NCBI GenBank assembly: GCA_030248225.1
Contig: JASANE010009923.1
Coordinates: 1-64,000 of the forward strand
Reading direction: 5' to 3'
Origin: Trileptium ribeirensis
Lineage: Eukaryota > Nematoda > Enoplea > Enoplida > Thoracostomopsidae
DNA length: 64,000 nucleotides
Part shown: piece by piece, positions 59,801-64,000 of the stretch
Position numbering within the stretch: position 1 is the first letter of the stretch
Layout of the letters: every line of letters begins with the position of its first letter
Made by a program: the position numbers and the translations under genes
The notes under the pieces: model-generated
What the model saw: the letters and a program-made list of their open reading frames with translations, nothing else
Database searches by the model: none
Told to the model about the DNA's origin: nothing

Positions 59801-62800
59801 GATTATGCGGTAACATTGTTCGGTCATAAACGTCGCTTTAATATGTTTCTACTCGATATAAAAACATTCTGAGCAGATATTAGTTTATTAAAATTGGTAG
59901 TTCTTTCTCACTCATTGACTTGATGAAATCATCGCTGGAGCATATATCAATGCACCATTTCACACAAACATACTGCGAGGTTATTTTAGAGGGGGGAAGG
60001 GGGGGCGTCCCCAATGATCGGCTCCCCCCCCCCTCCCGGCGAGCTCCCCCCTACACACCGACCCATACTTTTTCGCAAAAACGACCCCTTACAATTTACG
60101 CTTTTTAAAAATTGACCCCTTAAGGGGTCACTAGAAAATTTAAAAATGGCTGAAAGAAATTGTTAAATTGTAAAAACGGTAATATTTCGATTTTAAAAAC
60201 CTGTATAACGTAAGTCTGAAATACGTAACACTATATACACGCATATCGTAGGCTAAACGATTAATTATTTTGGTCACCATACCTAAAATATGCATGTATA
60301 TATAAAGATTATGGCCAACACTGAAAAAACCAGCGCCACAGAGGTATGTTGGGACACCTGAAAGAAAAAATATATTGTATTAATTTTTATAAAATTACTG
60401 ACCCCTTAAGGGGTCATGACCCCCAGTTTTCGAAATGACCCCTTGCTACAACCCCTTAGGGGTCAGTAAATTTTTCCGTTTACTGACCCCTATCTGGGAG
60501 GGCCTAACATAACCCCGGATACTCATAGTCAACATTTAATTCAAACCGATTATGTCGTTCCTAGTGATACAACCGGACCTGAGGTTTCCGCTCTTAATTT
60601 AGAAGAAGCCGAATAGATCAGATATAATTTAACGGTTAGACTTGCGTTATTTTAGTTTTTTCTTTTATTGCTTGTGATATTTATGACAAGCTAATATCAA
60701 GATGAACAACAACCTATGACTGCACCTTTTAGGGGCAATATTGCAAAATTTATTACCATCGTTATTACATCGTAGGTAATATTTGGCTAACAGTTTATTT
60801 AGTGTAGTCACATGCATGTACCGCACTGGTAATAAAAGATGACGCCTTCTTAGTGTAAACAGTCGCAGTTAGAGTGCATACAATCACGGACAGAACTAAC
60901 TATACACGCGCACTCACTGAAACGCACACGCACGCAAGTACTCAAACGTGTTTAAACGCGCACGCACTCAAAAGCGTTTACACGCATTTGCGTTCGTCCG
61001 CTTGCGTTTTTGTGTTAATTCTGTCCGTGTTGCAATTTAGTGATTCCTAAGTAGTTACATTGCAAATATTGCTACTGTTAGCAAGCTTCCTCAGTCAACA
61101 TTACTCTGCCTTATTGTTTTTATCTAATAGATCAGAACAAGTTAAGATGGACCACTGAAAGTGTTGTCTTTTAAGGGACGAAGTTAACAGTGTACATCGC
61201 TGGCCATCCTTTAACACCACTGTTCCGGAAGCGTGACTATACAGAGCGAGTATGAACAAGGGCTGTCCGTGCAGGTCGGTTCTGAACCGGTCCGGGCAGA
61301 CAAAAATGAAGCTTATGTGATCTGAATTTGTATCACGAGTGTAAATGCACACAAGATATCCCAACTGCGAGTATAACAATATTAATGCAAATATCTACGC
61401 CAATCGTTCTTGATCTTTGGGTATTTTTATTTTTCGTCTCGGCGTTTATTGACATTGATAGTTCATTATAATCATAAAAGTTTTGATGTAAATAAAGTGG
61501 TTAGTACTGGTAACTTGAAACAACAGATCGTTATGTTAGTGTTGTTAACGGTATAAGACGCTGCAAGATGTTTGGGTGTCTCTAAGTAGTCAAACTCGTT
61601 TTTATTTGACCTATTCCAGCTTACGAATTGATCAGTGTGCCTGAAAAGCGTCGGTCATATGATAGCGTTGACCCATTGTTTGACGACTCTATACCATCAT
61701 CAGACATCCAAGACGGCGAATTTTTTTATGTATTCGAACCGGTGTTTGATAGAAATTCCAGGTTCGTTGATCGATTTTACACAAGCCACTCGCACTGCGA
61801 GGCAGAACGTAGCTGTAGAACTTACTTTGTTCCAGCCGAAAACTGTAATACATTTGCATCAAAATTATAAACGTTTTGAACAACCAGAAGTAAATATCTG
61901 CCCGCAATGATCTCTGCTCGCTCGTCATTCGAACCATTTTATTGTTCGTTTGGTTGAAAGGCAACAATAAATTTGTCCTGAACCCCTTACGAAACCCAAA
62001 CACAATGACAGCAAAAACAGTTTTTATAAATCTTCGCAAACGGAATTGCATAAGTTTTTATTATCAGAGTTACTGATTTTACAGGCCTCGCCAGAACTGA
62101 CTTCTGGTTGTTCGAGACTTACTCAATGTTCGTTTGAAAACTATATTATTCTTCGCATGGTGTTCGAAGGTCCTGGACTTGTGAAAATCCTTGTTCAATA
62201 GTAAATAGCGCAACCGAACATGTATAACATCAAATATTATAAAACAACTTTTATTAACACACATGTTGACGTTCCTCAGTATTGTTTAACATACGTTCCA
62301 AACAAATACTTTATTTATGGGAATATTTTAAAGTATTCGATGTTCGTTCAAACTGTCTCTTAAACTGGATGGCCGCCAACCCTTCAAAGCTTGAAAACCC
62401 TTGAAAACCCCTTGGAATCTCTGTTTTCACCCTTGAAAACCCTTGAATTTCCTAAAATACCCTTGAAAACCCTTAAATATTGCTGACAACCCTTGAATTA
62501 TTTAAGATGCTCAGCGCATTATAACATATCAAAAACCGATTCAATGCTAATTTTATTACAGGGAACACGGCTTTTACCTTCCGAGCAACACCTTCACGCA
62601 ACTGTTCGTCGTTTGATCTTGCTTGAGAGGATCTCTTGTTACACATATACGTTTGATACCTTCTATATGTTTCAGATTTGCAGTTTTCCCTGTTAATTTG
62701 TATATATATAATCATATATATAATCTTACAGATTAACAGGTGTAAAATTGTAAGTTTGAAACATTGCAGGTTATCATTTAGTATATGTATCAATTAGCTC

Positions 62801-63199
62801 GTAGCAATTGGCTCGTAGTACATGTAGCAATTGTAGGATTAAAGTTGTTCATTTTTAAAGACTTGATCGGTTAATATGTCTTGAATTTTCAACAATAACC
62901 CTTGAATTTTCTTGCCAAGAACCCTTGAAAACCCTTGAATTTTTTCAATCGGGTTTCGTGGCCACCCTGTAGAAAACGTTCGACACACGATAATATTTCT
63001 GGAAGGAACTGTGTATAATGTTAAAATTATTTAAGTTCTTGTGTTGTCGTAGATGGTCTCGAATACAACCAGTGCCTTCACTTGGATCGCCAGAATCGAC
63101 AATTGATTGTGTTGATAAATTTTACTCGTTCTGGTATGACTTTGATTCATGGCGCGAATTTTCGTATCTGGATGAGGAGGATAAAGAACGTGGTGAAAA
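50762..63199 (+). CDS. DNAJC2: DNAJC2 (MPP11/zuotin) gene, five internal exons, both ends outside or unseen
   Basis: Ribosome-associated J-domain co-chaperone. With its atypical Hsp70 partner it forms the ribosome-associated complex that stimulates Hsp70 on nascent chains; in animals it also acts in the nucleus through C-terminal SANT domains. Exons: 50762-50847, 51929-52004, 59464-59559, 61620-61761 and 63053-63199, all with AG...GT borders and compatible phases (0, 1, 1, 2). They encode about 181 residues: [26 protein letters not shown] (HPD motif), [20 protein letters not shown] and [20 protein letters not shown], in the order found in animal DNAJC2. The N-terminus before LDPKNWK and everything after the first part of the zuotin-homology region (charged region, SANT repeats) are not visible. 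Introns are 1081, 7459, 2060 and 1291 bp. This is the only confident host gene here. Confidence 0.94.
50848..51928 (+). other. DNAJC2 intron A-B
   Basis: AT-rich. It holds a MITE-like stretch at about 51305-51450 bounded by TGTTCGCGAACA and GTGTTCGTGAACAC with an internal GTTCACGAAC, and a telomere-like patch of TTAG(T/C)C repeats at about 51557-51610. Confidence 0.6.
51929..52004 (+). CDS. DNAJC2: DNAJC2 exon B (J-domain helices I-II)
   Basis: Acceptor TTGTTACAG and donor GTAAGA at 52005. It encodes [20 protein letters not shown] then QIKSA. DHY-x-VLGL is the start of the J domain, and the last base (T) joins exon C to give Y. The ORF continues past the donor into intron sequence and should not be taken as coding. 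Confidence 0.93.
52030..52098 (+). pseudogene. Partial tandem duplicate of exon B and its donor
   Basis: AAGCATTCTATGGCTTGTGA through CACTCTGG repeats 51962-52028 with about 75-80% identity by eye, 68 bp further on. It covers the 3' half of exon B plus the first bases of the intron. The donor TTGTAAGA of the true exon has become TTGATAAC, so the copy cannot end as an exon in the same way. Confidence 0.8.
52320..54995 (-). pseudogene. Decayed non-LTR retrotransposon (endonuclease plus reverse transcriptase), antisense in DNAJC2 intron
   Basis: Read on the minus strand the order is: AP-type endonuclease ([12 protein letters not shown] near 54950, [12 protein letters not shown] near 54590), a linker region ([14 protein letters not shown], about 53770-54110), and RT ([12 protein letters not shown], about 53590; [15 protein letters not shown], about 53415; [16 protein letters not shown], about 53320; [13 protein letters not shown], about 53210; [13 protein letters not shown], about 53010). 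The usual post-RT segment follows ([28 protein letters not shown], about 52550). Several frame shifts and stops split it, and the YADD catalytic box is no longer readable in frame. It is similar to elements abundant in flatworms. An open frame upstream (54995-55372, minus) may be a 5' part of the element but is not recognised. Confidence 0.88.
54996..55372 (-). pseudogene. Open frame upstream of LINE endonuclease, unrecognised
   Basis: The minus-strand frame from 55372 runs without a stop into the endonuclease remnant (209 codons in all, to 54743). This first part reads [20 protein letters not shown], then [20 protein letters not shown] do not recognise a domain. It could be 5' coding sequence of the LINE or an unrelated sequence fused by chance. 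Confidence 0.35.
55373..57640. other. DNAJC2 intron B-C, no gene recognised
   Basis: AT-rich intronic DNA. Overlapping ORFs at 55594-56222 have no motifs. A hairpin with arms GTGGAATTAGCAACTTCCAC lies at about 57566-57585. Confidence 0.4.
57645..58310 (+). repeat. Dispersed repeat family X, copy 3 (intronic)
   Basis: Shares CAAAATATAATCTG, GCCAGCACGAATATTTCACATGCC, GTGTCAATGAAATCC, TTTTCGATGGGTTTAGGG and GATTACACAATATCATCGC with copies at 38.2-40.1 kb and 42.2-43.2 kb. Internal sub-repeats with ATATAGTCGTGTCTTCAGTA-type sequence occur two or three times. Confidence 0.7.
58311..59463 (+). other. DNAJC2 intron B-C, 3' part
   Basis: No repeat or gene recognised before the exon C acceptor. Confidence 0.4.
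59464..59559 (+). CDS. DNAJC2: DNAJC2 exon C (HPD motif)
   Basis: Acceptor AACTTTTCAG and donor GTTACA at 59560. It reads [12 protein letters not shown] then [11 protein letters not shown]. The HPD tripeptide that triggers Hsp70 ATPase activity is at 59487-59495. DYFTCI-x-KA(Y) is characteristic of DNAJC2/zuotin. The ORF start upstream (about 59442) is intronic. Confidence 0.95.
59985..60490. repeat. MITE-like region with identical GACCCCTTAAGGGGTC palindromes
   Basis: The perfect 18 bp palindrome TGACCCCTTAAGGGGTCA occurs at 60113-60130 and 60399-60416, and partial forms (GACCCCTT, ACCCCTTAGGGGTCAG, TGACCCCTA) recur between 60080 and 60490. The left side has runs of G and C (about 59992-60050). 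It lies in the intron between exons C and D. The boundaries are not certain. Confidence 0.7.
60885..61029. mobile_element. Small MITE-like foldback (145 bp)
   Basis: CACGGACAGAACTAAC (60885-60900) and GTTAATTCTGTCCGTG (61014-61029) are inverted repeats with one mismatch in 16. The interior is rich in ACGC/GCGT words that also fold back (CGCGCAC, GTTTAAAC, GCGTTT). No clear target duplication is seen. Intronic. Confidence 0.75.
61620..61761 (+). CDS. DNAJC2: DNAJC2 exon D (end of J domain and linker)
   Basis: Acceptor CTATTCCAG and donor GTTCGT at 61762. With the G from exon C it reads [19 protein letters not shown], then [16 protein letters not shown]-x-(Y/F)-x-SVDP-x-FD and F-x-PVF-x-RNSR are hallmark DNAJC2 sequences. 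The downstream continuation of the ORF is intronic. Confidence 0.95.
62365..62969. mobile_element. Possible hAT-like MITE with CCCTTGAAAA arrays
   Basis: The left border CTGGATGGCCGCCAACCC and the complement of the right border, CAGGGTGGCCACGAAACCC, are similar and hAT-like (CAGGG start). Arrays of CCCTTGAAAA lie just inside both ends (62375-62500 and 62890-62945). The 8 bases outside do not match, so insertion is not proven. Intronic, between exons D and E. Confidence 0.5.
63053..63199 (+). CDS. DNAJC2: DNAJC2 exon E (zuotin-homology region)
   Basis: Acceptor TTGTCGTAG and donor GTATGA at 63200. The first base completes R of the RNSR motif. It then reads [15 protein letters not shown] and [20 protein letters not shown], the most conserved block of the family after the J domain. 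The next expected exon (the RDERRWIEKQN-type region) is not in the remaining 800 bases. Confidence 0.95.
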
Positions 63200-64000
63200 G
63201 TATGATTTATTTATAATCTCCTCAAGCTTTTAGCTCAGTAACATCGATCATAATTATACTTAAGTTTTGTAACTTTGTAGCTAAGTATAAGAAAAATGGG
63301 TACATGTATTTGATGATTGCGCTTTATTAATTTTATTTATCATTTGTGGCAATAAATCCAAGAGTACCTTGTCATCATACAACAATGCAGAACCCTGTGA
63401 GAGTTTTAAATTATGTTCAAGGAATATGCCGAGAGCTGTGGTTTATAACCACCCCTGATGGCCAGCCTATCAGACGTAAATGGACTCTGGCATTCCCAGT
63501 TTGAATATAGCCTCTATTTTGTGATTATATATCTCGTGCACCCTATCGGTACGTCAAAATGAGGCTTGGCCGAGCTTTATGTGTCAAAAATAAAGCTTAT
63601 TATGCCTATTCTTGGGTCGATCTTACCACTTCTAAAACACGGGAGTGCCGATTTATAGCTATTACTAAATAGAAACGAAATGGCCATAAACGGTAGCTTT
63701 TTGTATCACTCCAGCATACCCAAACTAGCAATGGTCGGAGGGGGTAATCAAAACGTGCTAAAATCGATCTTTTAACCCTGGCGCCGGGGTAAGTAACAAG
63801 AAGCCCGTGGGTTAATATTTTTTCAAAAGGAACCCAGGGGATAAGTATGATCTATGAATAACGTTTACGTACCGTGCATAAGTAACAAGTAATGACCAAA
63901 AAAAAGAATTTGGTCGGGGGGGTGTAAAAATGGGGTTCATTCCATGTCAGCCGTGCGCACTCTCCAGGATTGGTGTAGATTTGAAATTTGTGTAACTGAA
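63200..64000 (+). other. DNAJC2 intron after exon E, no gene recognised
   Basis: No further DNAJC2 exon is seen. Short C- and G-rich patches (CCTGGCGCCGGGGTAAG, TCGGGGGGGTG) occur near 63778 and 63914. Confidence 0.4.

Overview
This is a window of invertebrate nuclear DNA, AT-rich overall. It is mostly transposon remnants and structured repeats, with one confident host gene. Evidence for a eukaryote: spliced exons with GT/AG borders, tRNA-derived SINE-like pieces, a non-LTR retrotransposon, hAT-type MITEs and an LTR-retrotransposon gag relic. The degenerate LINE resembles elements common in flatworms (flukes), so a platyhelminth is my best guess; this is inference, and another invertebrate is possible.

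Host gene. Five consecutive exons of DNAJC2 (MPP11/zuotin, the ribosome-associated Hsp40) lie on the + strand at 50762-50847, 51929-52004, 59464-59559, 61620-61761 and 63053-63199. All reading phases agree across the four introns. They cover the segment before the J domain, the J domain with its HPD motif, and the start of the zuotin-homology region. The 5' and 3' ends of the gene were not found in the window. Intron 2 of this set (about 7.5 kb) holds an antisense, decayed LINE and a dispersed repeat.

Layout. 1-8512: a giant inverted repeat with roughly 2.6 kb arms and a 3.2 kb loop. Each arm holds a tRNA-like (SINE-type) piece, and the loop contains a 360 bp tract made only of A and C. Two diverged fragments of the same family sit at about 13.7 kb and 50.3 kb. 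8.5-15.6 kb: no recognised gene, but a 34/40 bp minisatellite at 11.6 kb. 15.6-19.9 kb: a broken retrotransposon gag with a CCHC knuckle, degenerate tandem repeats, and two unrecognised ORFs, one with an in-frame 210 bp duplication. 21.1-21.7 kb: a direct-inverted-direct repeat. 24.1-29.6 kb: a repeat-rich block around a 205-codon ISXO2/IS1595-like (Merlin-type) transposase.

30.4-36.1 kb: a second, larger direct-inverted-direct triplication. It carries a non-autonomous hAT element with 8 bp target-site duplications. An independent hAT copy at 38.9 kb has its own 8 bp duplication, and related uninterrupted copies of the host repeat occur elsewhere in the window. 36-50 kb: dispersed repeats, an (AT)n run and no recognised gene. 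50.7-63.2 kb: DNAJC2. 60-63 kb: intronic MITE-like elements.

No CRISPR array, rRNA, operon or clearly functional tRNA was seen. Several structures (the A/C-only tract and the foldback triplication with a deletion-biased third copy) could be assembly or sequencing artefacts and are flagged as such.
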